DNA from: Pantoea sp. 18069
GTDB lineage: Bacteria > Pseudomonadota > Gammaproteobacteria > Burkholderiales > Burkholderiaceae_C
Direction: 5' to 3'
Assembly: GCF_902706035.1 (NCBI RefSeq)
Contig: NZ_CACSJA010000008.1
Location: 1-64,000 of the forward strand
DNA: 64,000 nt
Both the position numbers and the translations under genes were made by a program. The first letter of the stretch is position 1. Every line of letters begins with the position of its first letter. The notes beneath the pieces are model-generated. The model searched no databases and was not told the origin of the DNA. It saw nothing but the letters and a program-made list of their open reading frames with translations. Positions 7,858 to 15,712 of this stretch are shown in pieces.

Positions 7858-9528
7858 TTGCCGTTTCTTTCTCGCCGTTCCCTGCTGGCCTCGGCCGGTT
7901 TTTCCGTTCTCCTCGGCAGCGCCCTGCTGACCGCCTGCTCCAGGCAGCAGCCGTCCACCGACAGCCCGACCGCCGCCGTCACGCCGGTCACGGGCGGCGT
8001 GCTGGTCTATCTGGAGCAGCAGGCCCACACCAATCTCTATCCACCGGCGGGCGGCTTCTATCCGAATGGCGGGGTGCTCAACCAGATCACCGACAAGCTG
8101 ACCTACCAGAACCCCCAGACCCTGGAGATTGAGCCCTGGATCGCCGAGTCCTGGACGGTCAATGACAACGCCACCGAGTACACCTTCAAGCTGCGCGCCG
8201 GCGTGAGCTTTTCCGACGGCACGCCGCTGGACGCCGCGGCCGTGGTGAAGAACTTCGACACCTTTGGCCTGGGCAACCGCGAGCTCAAGCTGCCGGTGTC
8301 CGAGGTGATCAACAACTACGAGCGCGGCGAAGTGGTCGACCCGCTGACGGTGAAGTTCTATTTCAAGCAGCCTTCGCCGGGCTTCCTGCAGGGCACCTCG
8401 GTGATAGGCTCGGGCCTGGTCTCGCTGGCCACGCTGGCCCGGCCGTTCGAGGAGCTGGGCGATGCCACGCGCATCATCGGCTCCGGGCCGTTTGTCGTCG
8501 ACAGCGAAGTCCTGGGCAAGGAGCTGGTGCTCAAGGCGCGCGACGACTACAAGTGGGGCCCGGCCAGGCATGCCCACCAGGGCCGCGCGCGGCTCGACGA
8601 GATCAAGTACATCATCAACAACGAAGACGGCGTGCGCATAGGCGCGCTGCTGTCAGGCCAGGCGGGCTTCATCCGCCAGGTCCAGGCCTATGACGAAAAG
8701 CGCGTCACCGACAAGCAGTTCAGCATCTACGCGCCGTCGACGCGCGGCGTGAACAACGGTCTGTATTTCCGCCCGGACAACCCGCTGGTCGCCGACGTCA
8801 AGGTGCGCCAGGCGCTGCTGCACGCCACCGACACCCAGGCCATTGTCGACACGCTGTTCTCCAGCCACTATCCCCGGGCCACCTCGGTGATCGCGTCCAA
8901 CGCCCAGGGCTATCTCGACCTGTCGGCCAAGCTGACCCATGACCCGGCCAAGGCCGCGGGCCTGCTCGATGCGGCCGGCTGGGTGCCGGGCGAAGGCGGC
9001 ATTCGCCACAAGGACGGCCAGCCCCTGGAGCTGGCCGCCTATGTCGCCCTGCCCCAGCCGCAGAACAAGGAGACGCTGCAGCTGGTGGCCCAGCAATGGG
9101 CCAAGCTGGGCGTGCGCTTCAATGTGCTGACCGGCGACCACGGCAGCTCGGCCGTGGACAACCTCGACCCGAAGAAGACGCCCGTGATGGCCACCATGGT
9201 CGGCCGCGCCGATCCGGATGTGGTCAAGAGCCAGTTCTATCCGAGCAATCGCAATGTGCTGCTGCAAAAAGGCGGGGTCAGCCAGCAGGTGCAGTCCTTC
9301 GAGGATGTGCATCTGAACCAGTTGCTCAACCGCATTGCGGCGCATACCGATCCCGCCCAGCGCCTGGCGCTGGTGGGCGAGGCGCAGAACTATCTGATCG
9401 ACCAGGCCTATGTGATTCCGATCTTCGAGGAGCCGCAGGCGTTTGCCGGCGCGCCCTGGTTTCGTGATGTGGGCTTCGAGGCCGTGGGCCGGCCCAGCTT
9501 CTACGCCAGCTGGATCGCCCCGCACTGA
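7858..9528 (+). CDS. Family-5 ABC transporter substrate-binding lipoprotein (KPN_01854-like)
   Basis: Periplasmic binding protein of the Dpp/Opp class, 556 residues, first gene of a seven-gene cassette. The N-terminus has a twin-Arg stretch (SRRSLL), a hydrophobic segment and a lipobox LTAC, so a Tat-exported lipoprotein is likely. The TTG start is preceded by GGAG six bases upstream, and no in-frame ATG fits better. Family-5 features include the IAESWTVNDNATEYTFKLR block near residue 95. By eye it has only 3 Met and 1 Cys (the lipobox Cys), far below the average. From memory, TIGRFAMs describes a binding protein family that travels with the monooxygenase and CMD families found downstream. 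The substrate is unknown. I infer an organosulfur compound. Confidence 0.85.
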   Translation: MPFLSRRSLLASAGFSVLLGSALLTACSRQQPSTDSPTAAVTPVTGGVLVYLEQQAHTNLYPPAGGFYPNGGVLNQITDKLTYQNPQTLEIEPWIAESWTVNDNATEYTFKLRAGVSFSDGTPLDAAAVVKNFDTFGLGNRELKLPVSEVINNYERGEVVDPLTVKFYFKQPSPGFLQGTSVIGSGLVSLATLARPFEELGDATRIIGSGPFVVDSEVLGKELVLKARDDYKWGPARHAHQGRARLDEIKYIINNEDGVRIGALLSGQAGFIRQVQAYDEKRVTDKQFSIYAPSTRGVNNGLYFRPDNPLVADVKVRQALLHATDTQAIVDTLFSSHYPRATSVIASNAQGYLDLSAKLTHDPAKAAGLLDAAGWVPGEGGIRHKDGQPLELAAYVALPQPQNKETLQLVAQQWAKLGVRFNVLTGDHGSSAVDNLDPKKTPVMATMVGRADPDVVKSQFYPSNRNVLLQKGGVSQQVQSFEDVHLNQLLNRIAAHTDPAQRLALVGEAQNYLIDQAYVIPIFEEPQAFAGAPWFRDVGFEAVGRPSFYASWIAPH

Positions 9529-9548
9529 CCGCCAGCCCGGCCCCCACC

Positions 9549-9742
9549 CTGCTCCCCGCTGGCGGCACTCGCGCTGGCGCTCGCCCTGGCCGGCTGCGAC
9601 AAGTCGCCGGGCACGGCGGCACGCTGATGTGATTCCCATGTTCGAGGAACCCCAGGTCTATGCCGGCGCCCTGGCTGCATGGCGTGGATTTCGAGGCCGT
9701 GGGCCGGCCCAGCCTCTAAGCCGCCTGGATCGCGCCCCACTG
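9549..9742 (+). pseudogene. Remnant of a second, internally deleted binding-protein gene
   Basis: Reading from about 9551, a new lipoprotein signal (SPLAALALALALAGCDKS) appears and ends at a stop after about 25 codons. Directly after, bases 9625-9742 resemble the 3' end of the preceding binding-protein gene: DVIPMFEEPQVYAGA, then in another frame APWLHGVDFEAVGRPSL, a TAA, and AAWIAPH with a stop. The intact gene reads YVIPIFEEPQAFAGAPWFRDVGFEAVGRPSFYASWIAPH in pieces at the same places. A paralogous gene has thus lost its middle and gained a frameshift and a stop. It sits between the intact binding-protein gene and the permease genes. Confidence 0.85.
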
Positions 9743-9776
9743 ACGCGCCGCGGCATTTTCTTCAAGGCCAAACACC

Positions 9777-10715
9777 ATGTCCCGCTATCTGACGAGCCGC
9801 ATCGCCCAGGCACTGCTGGTGCTCTGGGCGGCATTCACCGCCTCCTTCGTGCTGCTGCAGTTCCTGCCCGGCGATGCGGTGCTGATCAAGTTCCTCAATC
9901 CCGAGCTGGGGCTGAGCCCCGAGCAACTGGCCGACATCCGGCTGGCCTATGGCGCCGACGCTCCCGTCTGGCAGCAATACGGCCACAGCCTGCTGAACTT
10001 CCTGCAAGGGGACTTCGGTTATTCCATGCAGGCCGGCGTGTCGGTGAGCCACAGCCTGGCCACGAGCCTGCCGCCCACGCTCAAGCTCGCGCTGTCGGGG
10101 TTTGTCGCCGCCTTGCTGCTGGCCCTGGCGCTGTCCTTTCTGTCGAGCCAGCTGGGCTTTGGCTGGCTGCGCTCGGCGCTGCAGTCGCTGCCTTCGCTGT
10201 TCGTCTCGGTGCCGGTGTTCTGGCTGGGCATCATGCTGATCCAGGTGTTTTCCTTTCGCCTGGGCTGGGTGCCGGTGATCAACCCCGGCCCCTGGGAAGG
10301 CATGGTGCTGCCTACGCTGACGCTGGCCGTGCCGATTTCCGCGCCGCTGGCGCAGATCCTGATCCGCAACATCGACGCCGTGCTGGCCCAGCCGTTCGTC
10401 GCCGTGGCCCGGGCCAAGGGCGCGAGCCGGACCTGGGTGCTGTGGCGCCATGTGGCGCGCAATGCGCTGCTGCCCACGCTGACCATGGCCGGCATTTTGT
10501 TTGGCGAGCTGCTCGCCGGCGCCGTGGTCACCGAGGCGGTGTTCGGCCTCAACGGCCTGGGCAGCCTGACCCAGCAGGCCGTGGCCAACCAGGACACCGC
10601 CGTGCTGCAGGCCATCGTGGTGATTTCCGCGACTTCCTTTGTCTTGATCAATCTGCTTGTGGACCTGCTCTATCCAGTGCTGGACCCACGGCTGCGCACC
10701 CGTCTGGAGGGCTGA
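9777..10715 (+). CDS. ABC transporter permease, DppB-like
   Basis: Inner-membrane permease of 312 residues with about six helices. It starts MSRYLTSRIAQALLVLW like DppB/OppB and has the EAA-type loop VAVARAKGASRTWVLWRHVARNALLP near residue 210, ending VDLLYPVLDPRLR. It pairs with the DppC-like protein encoded 3 bases downstream. By eye it has five Met and no Cys, which is low for a membrane protein and in line with the rest of the cassette. Import of the ligand of the upstream binding protein is inferred from operon position. Confidence 0.88.
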   Translation: MSRYLTSRIAQALLVLWAAFTASFVLLQFLPGDAVLIKFLNPELGLSPEQLADIRLAYGADAPVWQQYGHSLLNFLQGDFGYSMQAGVSVSHSLATSLPPTLKLALSGFVAALLLALALSFLSSQLGFGWLRSALQSLPSLFVSVPVFWLGIMLIQVFSFRLGWVPVINPGPWEGMVLPTLTLAVPISAPLAQILIRNIDAVLAQPFVAVARAKGASRTWVLWRHVARNALLPTLTMAGILFGELLAGAVVTEAVFGLNGLGSLTQQAVANQDTAVLQAIVVISATSFVLINLLVDLLYPVLDPRLRTRLEG

Positions 10716-10718
10716 GCC

Positions 10719-11609
10719 ATGAGCGCGTTACCACCCATTTCCCCCTCTCCTTCCCTGCCTACGCCACGGCTGCCGGCGCTGGCGGCCAGCGCCCGGTCCG
10801 CCTGGCGGCGCGCGCGCGGCGGCCCGACTAGCCTGTGGCTGGCCTGGCTGGTGATCGCCACTGTGACGCTGTTCGCGCTGGCCCCGGGCCTGCTGACCCA
10901 TTACAGCCCGGTGCAAGGCATTGCGGGCCAGCAGCTGCAGGGCCCCAGCGCCGCCCACTGGCTGGGCACCGATGCGCTGGGCCGCGATGTCTACACCCGC
11001 GTGGTCTACGGCGCCGTGCATTCGCTGTCGGGCGCGTTTGTCGCCGTCGCCATGGGGCTGGTGGTGGGCACGCTGCTGGGCCTGGTCGCGGGCGCCAGCG
11101 GCGGGCTGGTCGACGACGCCATCATGCGCCTGGTCGACGTGCTGCTGTCGGTGCCGGCGCTGCTGCTGTCGCTGGCCATCATCATCATCCTGGGCTTTGG
11201 CACCATCAATGCCGCGATCGCCGTGGGGGTGGCCTCGATCGCCAGCTTCGCGCGGCTGCTGCGTTCCGAGGTGGTGCGCGTGCGCCGCTCCGAATACGTG
11301 GAGGCGGCGTTTGGCAGCGGCGGGCGCTTCTGGCCCGTGCTGTGGCGCCATGTGCTGCCCAACTCGCTGACGTCGGTGATCGCCCTGGCGGCGCTGCAGT
11401 TCGGCTCGGCCATCCTGGCCATTTCCACGCTGGGCTTTCTGGGCTATGGCGCGCCACCTCCGACACCGGAGTGGGGCCTGCTGATCGCCGAAGGCCGCAA
11501 CTACATTTCCACCGCCTGGTGGCTGACCACCGTTCCCGGCCTGGTCGTGGTGCTGGTGGTGCTGTCCGCCAACCGCATCAGCGCCGGCCTGCACAGGGCA
11601 CACACATGA
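10719..11609 (+). CDS. ABC transporter permease, DppC-like
   Basis: Second inner-membrane permease, 296 residues. DppC features: HWLGTDALGRDVYTRVVYG near residue 83, the EAA loop YVEAAFGSGGRFWPVLWRHVLPN, and GAPPPTPEWGLLIAEG near the C-terminus. About six helices are visible. The last four bases (ATGA) overlap the start of the fused ATPase gene, which suggests translational coupling. Three Met and no Cys were counted. Confidence 0.88.
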   Translation: MSALPPISPSPSLPTPRLPALAASARSAWRRARGGPTSLWLAWLVIATVTLFALAPGLLTHYSPVQGIAGQQLQGPSAAHWLGTDALGRDVYTRVVYGAVHSLSGAFVAVAMGLVVGTLLGLVAGASGGLVDDAIMRLVDVLLSVPALLLSLAIIIILGFGTINAAIAVGVASIASFARLLRSEVVRVRRSEYVEAAFGSGGRFWPVLWRHVLPNSLTSVIALAALQFGSAILAISTLGFLGYGAPPPTPEWGLLIAEGRNYISTAWWLTTVPGLVVVLVVLSANRISAGLHRAHT

Positions 11610-13411
11610 ACCGACTGCACCAACTCCTGCGCCGCATCCGGCCTGCGGCCAACCTGCCCTCCGCGCCCATTGAAACGCCGCCGTCCGCCAGCGTGCCGGT
11701 GCTGTCGCTCAGCGATGTGGTCATCGCCTACCAGGAGGGACAGCAGCCCGCCCAGAACGTGGTCCACGGCGTCAGCTTCGATGTGCTGCCCGGCGAAGTC
11801 GTCGCGCTGGTGGGCGAGTCGGGCTCGGGCAAGACCACCACCGCCCAGGCGGTGATAGGCCTGCTGGCCGACAACGGCCGCCTGGTGTCGGGCCGCGTGC
11901 TGCTGGGCGGCCGCGACATCACGGGCTGGAACCCGCGCCAGATGGACGGCATACGCGGCGCGGTGATCAGCCTGATTCCCCAGGACCCGACCAGCTCGCT
12001 CAATCCGGTGCAGACCGTGGGCCAGCAGGTGGCCGAAATCCTGCGGCTGCACGATGGCGCGCGCGGCGCCGCGGCGCGCCGCGCGCGCCAGGCCAAGGCG
12101 ATCGAGCTGCTGGGCCATGTGGGCCTGTCGCAGCCCGAATTGCGCGCGCGCCAGTATCCGCATGAGCTGTCGGGTGGCATGAAGCAGCGGGTGCTGATCG
12201 CGATCGCCATCGCGCTCAAGCCCGCGCTGATCATTGCCGACGAGCCGACCAGCGCGCTTGATGTCACGGTGCAAAAACGCATTCTCGACCTGATCGACGA
12301 ACTGCGCCGCGAATCGGGCACGGCCGTGCTGCTGGTCACCCATGACCTGGGCGTGGCCGCCGACCGCGCCCACCGCCTGGTCGTGCTGCAGGGCGGCCGC
12401 ATCCAGGAGCAAGGCATCACGCAGGACGTGCTGCGCAGCCCGCGCAGCGACTACACGCGCAAGTTGCTGGCCGATGCGCCGTCTCTCGCCCAGGGCCGGC
12501 AGCGCCCGGCCGCCGAACGCCGCCCCCAGGAGCAACAGCCGGCCGTGGTCGTCGAGGATCTGGTGCACCACTTCGATCTGCCCGGGCGCGGCACACCGTT
12601 CGTGGCCGTGGACCGGGTCTCGTTCAGCGTGGCCCGCGGCACGACCCATGCGATCGTCGGCGAGTCGGGTTCGGGCAAGACCACCACCGCGCGCGATGTC
12701 GTGGGTTTTCGCCAGCCCACTTCGGGGCGCATCCTGATCGAAGGCCAGGACCTCACGGCGCTGCGCGGCGAAGCGCTGCGCCTGGCGCGCCGGCGCATAC
12801 AGCTGGTGCACCAGAACCCGTTTTCCTCGCTCGATCCGCGCCAGACCATCTTCGAGATCATCGAGGAGCCGCTGCGCAACTACGAGCGCCTGCCGCGCGC
12901 GCAGCGCGAACAAAGGGTGCGCGAGATGCTCGAGCGCGTGGGCCTGGCGCCCGCCCTGCTGCAGCGCCGCCCGCGCGCGCTGTCGGGCGGCCAGCGCCAG
13001 CGCGTGGCGATTGCGCGCGCGCTGGTGCTGCAGCCCCAGGTGGTGGTCTTCGACGAGGCGGTCTCGGCGCTGGACGTCACCGTACAGGCCCAGATCCTGG
13101 CCCTGCTGGAGGACCTGCAGCGCGCGCTGGGCCTGACCTATCTGTTCATCTCGCATGACCTGGCCGTGGTGCGGCAGATCGCCGACACCGTGAGCGTGCT
13201 GCACAACGGCCGCCAGGTCGACGCCGGCCCCATCGAGGACGTCTTCCAGCGCCCCGGCAGCGACTACACGCGCGAGCTGATCGCCGCCATTCCCGGTCAA
13301 AAGCATTGGCCTAGTTCTTCCCGCATTTCCCATGACGCACCCGCAGATTTCCCCTCCTCCGCAAGCCGCAACGCCGCGCAAACGCCTGGGCTTTTTCAGC
13401 AGGCTGCTTGA
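11606..13411 (+). CDS. Fused double ABC ATPase (DppD-DppF type)
   Basis: One polypeptide of 601 residues carrying two complete ATPase domains that drive the Dpp-like permeases. Each half has Walker A GESGSGKTT, a Q-loop, a signature (LSGGMKQR in the first, LSGGQRQR in the second) and a Walker B (IIADEPTSALD and VVFDEAVSALD). The second Walker B thus has EAVSALD where EPTSALD is usual. The start at 11606 overlaps the dppC-like stop; upstream extension of the frame is a shadow. The family normally ends near IAAIPG, about residue 561. Here another 40 residues run on to 13411 and overlap the next gene by 80 bases, so the tail is probably dispensable. Four Met and no Cys were counted. Confidence 0.87.
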   Translation: MNRLHQLLRRIRPAANLPSAPIETPPSASVPVLSLSDVVIAYQEGQQPAQNVVHGVSFDVLPGEVVALVGESGSGKTTTAQAVIGLLADNGRLVSGRVLLGGRDITGWNPRQMDGIRGAVISLIPQDPTSSLNPVQTVGQQVAEILRLHDGARGAAARRARQAKAIELLGHVGLSQPELRARQYPHELSGGMKQRVLIAIAIALKPALIIADEPTSALDVTVQKRILDLIDELRRESGTAVLLVTHDLGVAADRAHRLVVLQGGRIQEQGITQDVLRSPRSDYTRKLLADAPSLAQGRQRPAAERRPQEQQPAVVVEDLVHHFDLPGRGTPFVAVDRVSFSVARGTTHAIVGESGSGKTTTARDVVGFRQPTSGRILIEGQDLTALRGEALRLARRRIQLVHQNPFSSLDPRQTIFEIIEEPLRNYERLPRAQREQRVREMLERVGLAPALLQRRPRALSGGQRQRVAIARALVLQPQVVVFDEAVSALDVTVQAQILALLEDLQRALGLTYLFISHDLAVVRQIADTVSVLHNGRQVDAGPIEDVFQRPGSDYTRELIAAIPGQKHWPSSSRISHDAPADFPSSASRNAAQTPGLFQQAA

Positions 13412-14420
13412 CGAGGCCAGCGCCGCCGAGCGCTACCGCCTGGTGGCCGCGCAGATCCGCCATGCCGAGGCCCATGGCTTTGATTCGGCCTGGGTCGCCC
13501 AGCACCATTTCCATGAGCACGAAGGCGGCCTGCCAGCGCCGCTGGTGTTTCTGGCCTATCTCGCGGCCCAGACCAAGAGAATCCGCCTGGGCACGGGCAT
13601 CATCACCTTGCCACTGGAAAACGCGCTGCGCGTGGCCGAAGATGCCGCCGTGCTCGACCTGCTGGCCAACGGCCGGCTCGAAGTCGGCGTGGGCACGGGC
13701 GGCACGCCCGCATCGTTCACCGCGTTTGGCCTGGACAGCGAACAGCGCCGGGAGATCTTCTCCACCCAGCTGGCCACGCTGCGGCGCGCCTGGGCGGGCC
13801 AGCCCCTTGCGGGCGGCGACCGCATTTATCCGGCAGGCAAACAGTTGCTGGGCCGGCTGTGGCAGGCCACCTTCTCGGCCCACGGCGCGGCCCTGGCCGG
13901 CGCGGCCGGCGACGGGCTGATGCTGTCGCGCACCCAGCCGCGCAGCGCCGAGGCCCCGCATGCCACGCTGGCCGAAATCCAGCACCCCATCATCGACGCC
14001 TATCTCGCGGCCCTGCCCGCGGGCCAGGCGCCGCGCATCGTCGCCTCGCGCAGCCTGTTCGTCGCCGACGACCGCGCCGAGGCGCTGCGCCTGGCCGATC
14101 TGGGCCTGCGCCGCAGCGCCGCGCGCCACGCCGCCATCGGCAAGCCCATGGTCGCGCCGGACGCGCCGCTTTCGCAACTCATCGCCGCCTATGACGCCCA
14201 TGTGGGCACGGTGGACGATGTCGTGGCGTCGCTGCGCGCCGACACCACGCTCGAACGCGTCAGCGACATCGTCTTCCAGGTGCATTCCATGGACCCGCCG
14301 CAGGCGCAGATCCTGCGCTCCATCGAGCTGACCGCCACCGAAGTCGCCCCGGCCCTGGGCTGGCGCGCCGCTCCACCCACCCACACCCCTGCCGATTCAC
14401 CCCTGGAAGCCATTGCATGA
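13332..14420 (+). CDS. Luciferase-like FMN-dependent monooxygenase (KPN_01858-like)
   Basis: Flavin monooxygenase of the bacterial luciferase/SsuD superfamily, 362 residues, cytoplasmic. It needs reduced FMN from a separate reductase. Family hallmarks: GFDSAWVAQHHFHEHEGGLP near residue 49, IRLGTGIITLPLENALRVAEDAAVLDLLANGRLEVGVG in pieces near 77-115, and VGTVDDVVASL near the C-terminus. By recollection this subfamily is annotated as a putative luciferase-like monooxygenase found with the ABC and CMD genes seen here, function unknown. Its kinship to SsuD and its composition (4 Met, no Cys) fit C-S bond oxidation under sulfur limitation, but that is inference. The stop overlaps the next start (ATGA). 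Confidence 0.85.
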   Translation: MTHPQISPPPQAATPRKRLGFFSRLLDEASAAERYRLVAAQIRHAEAHGFDSAWVAQHHFHEHEGGLPAPLVFLAYLAAQTKRIRLGTGIITLPLENALRVAEDAAVLDLLANGRLEVGVGTGGTPASFTAFGLDSEQRREIFSTQLATLRRAWAGQPLAGGDRIYPAGKQLLGRLWQATFSAHGAALAGAAGDGLMLSRTQPRSAEAPHATLAEIQHPIIDAYLAALPAGQAPRIVASRSLFVADDRAEALRLADLGLRRSAARHAAIGKPMVAPDAPLSQLIAAYDAHVGTVDDVVASLRADTTLERVSDIVFQVHSMDPPQAQILRSIELTATEVAPALGWRAAPPTHTPADSPLEAIA

Positions 14421-15085
14421 CCGCGCCAAGCCACGCCCTCCCCGACCCGCAGCCAGCCCCGGCCGATGTGATCGACCAGTTGCTGAACATTCTCCCCGGC
14501 GACGCGCTGGACCGGATTCGCGCCCAGCGCCCGCAGGCCCGCATCCATGCCCAGCAAAGCTATCTGTCGCTGTTTCATCCCGCGGCGCCCGTGGTCGGCC
14601 GCGTGAGCGCGCTCGAACGCCATGCGCTGGCCTGGTGGGTCGCCACATTGCATACCGCACCGGACGTCGCCGGCTTCCATGCCCAGGCACTGCAGGCAGC
14701 GGGCGCCGACCAGCGCCTGCTGCGCGCGCTAGAACTTGCCGCCGACACGGCCCGGGGCCAGGGCCCCTATGGCCACTATCCCGCAGGGCCGCTGAGCGTG
14801 GAAAACCAGGGCGGCCCCGTGTATGCGCTGGAAAGCAGCCTGCGTGCCGTGCTGGGCGACAAGCTGGCGGCGGCATTCGAGCAGGCCCACCTGCTGGTCT
14901 TCCATCCGCGCGACGCCAGCCCGGCCGGTCTGCAAGCCCTGCTCGACGCGGGCTGGGACACCACCGACATCGTCATCCTGTCCCAACTGGTCGCCTTTCT
15001 AAGCTTCCAGATCCGCGTGGTACTCGGCCTGCGCGCGCTGCAAGCCCATCCCTCCACCGCCGCCGCCCGCCTGGAAACCGCATGA
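14417..15085 (+). CDS. CMD-domain protein (Avi_7170-like), no catalytic cysteines
   Basis: A 222-residue protein of the carboxymuconolactone decarboxylase/AhpD-like helical fold, recognised from the ALERHALAWWVATLH helix and the DIVILSQLVAFLSFQIRVVLGLRAL helix typical of this group. It has no Cys at all and no Met after the first residue. The CxxC redox pair of AhpD is therefore absent and peroxidase activity by that route is excluded. It may be a non-catalytic partner of the next protein. ATGA overlaps on both sides couple it to its neighbours. I recall a TIGRFAM family of this kind restricted to this gene neighbourhood. Confidence 0.8.
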   Translation: MTAPSHALPDPQPAPADVIDQLLNILPGDALDRIRAQRPQARIHAQQSYLSLFHPAAPVVGRVSALERHALAWWVATLHTAPDVAGFHAQALQAAGADQRLLRALELAADTARGQGPYGHYPAGPLSVENQGGPVYALESSLRAVLGDKLAAAFEQAHLLVFHPRDASPAGLQALLDAGWDTTDIVILSQLVAFLSFQIRVVLGLRALQAHPSTAAARLETA

Positions 15086-15702
15086 CCTACCCCGAGAACA
15101 CGCTGATCGCGCATCCCGACAACCAGCAACCGCTGGAATTCACCCAGGCCCAGCTGGAATGGCTGCCCTGGCTCGCGCCCCTGCCCGAAGAGGATTTCAG
15201 CCCGCGCCACCAGGCCGGCCTGGTCGATGCCGCGCGCATCAAGTCGCCATATTTCCGCCTGCTGGCGCGCGACCCCGACACCCTTGCGGCGCGCACCAGG
15301 ACCGACAAGGACATCTTCTACAACCCCGACGCCGGACTGCCGCGCGCCGAGCGCGAGCTGGCCGCGGCCGCCACGTCGCGCCACAACGGCTGCATCTACT
15401 GCGCGTCGGTCCATGCGCGCTTTGCCAGCCATTTCTCCAAGCGCACCGAGTACGTGCAGCGCCTGCTGGACCACGGCACCGATGCCGACCTGGGCGACGA
15501 ACGCTGGAATGCGATCGCCCAGGCCAGTGTCGCCCTGAGCAACACGCCCTCCTCATTCGACCAAGGCCATGTGCTGCGCCTGCGCGCCGCCGGCCTGGAC
15601 GACGCGGCCGTTTCCGACCTCATCCATGGCGCGGCCTTCTTCAACTGGGCCAACCGCCTGATGCTGTCGCTGGGCGAGCCCGCGCCAGCGGCCGCCAACT
15701 GA
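15082..15702 (+). CDS. AhpD-like alkylhydroperoxidase-domain protein (Avi_7169-like)
   Basis: A 206-residue AhpD-fold protein with an intact redox motif CIYCASVHARFA (Cys at about 104 and 107, His at about 111) and a helix AAFFNWANRLMLSLGE. It could reduce peroxides, perhaps hydrogen peroxide or an organic peroxide released by the upstream flavin monooxygenase. That coupling is inference. The start at 15082 overlaps the previous stop by four bases. Apart from the two catalytic Cys it has only two Met. It is the last gene of the cassette and converges on the VOC gene with a 10-base gap. Confidence 0.83.
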   Translation: MTYPENTLIAHPDNQQPLEFTQAQLEWLPWLAPLPEEDFSPRHQAGLVDAARIKSPYFRLLARDPDTLAARTRTDKDIFYNPDAGLPRAERELAAAATSRHNGCIYCASVHARFASHFSKRTEYVQRLLDHGTDADLGDERWNAIAQASVALSNTPSSFDQGHVLRLRAAGLDDAAVSDLIHGAAFFNWANRLMLSLGEPAPAAAN

Positions 15703-15712
15703 CAGCCGCCGG

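Noticed and set aside
9443..9776. Reading frame running from the end of the binding-protein gene through the permease gene
   Set aside because: It is a shadow frame. The non-coding stretch 9549-9742 is better explained as a decayed second receptor gene.
10835..11605. N-terminal extension of the fused ABC ATPase frame
   Set aside because: This part lies over the dppC-like gene in another frame and has no ATPase similarity. The ATG at 11606 begins the real protein.
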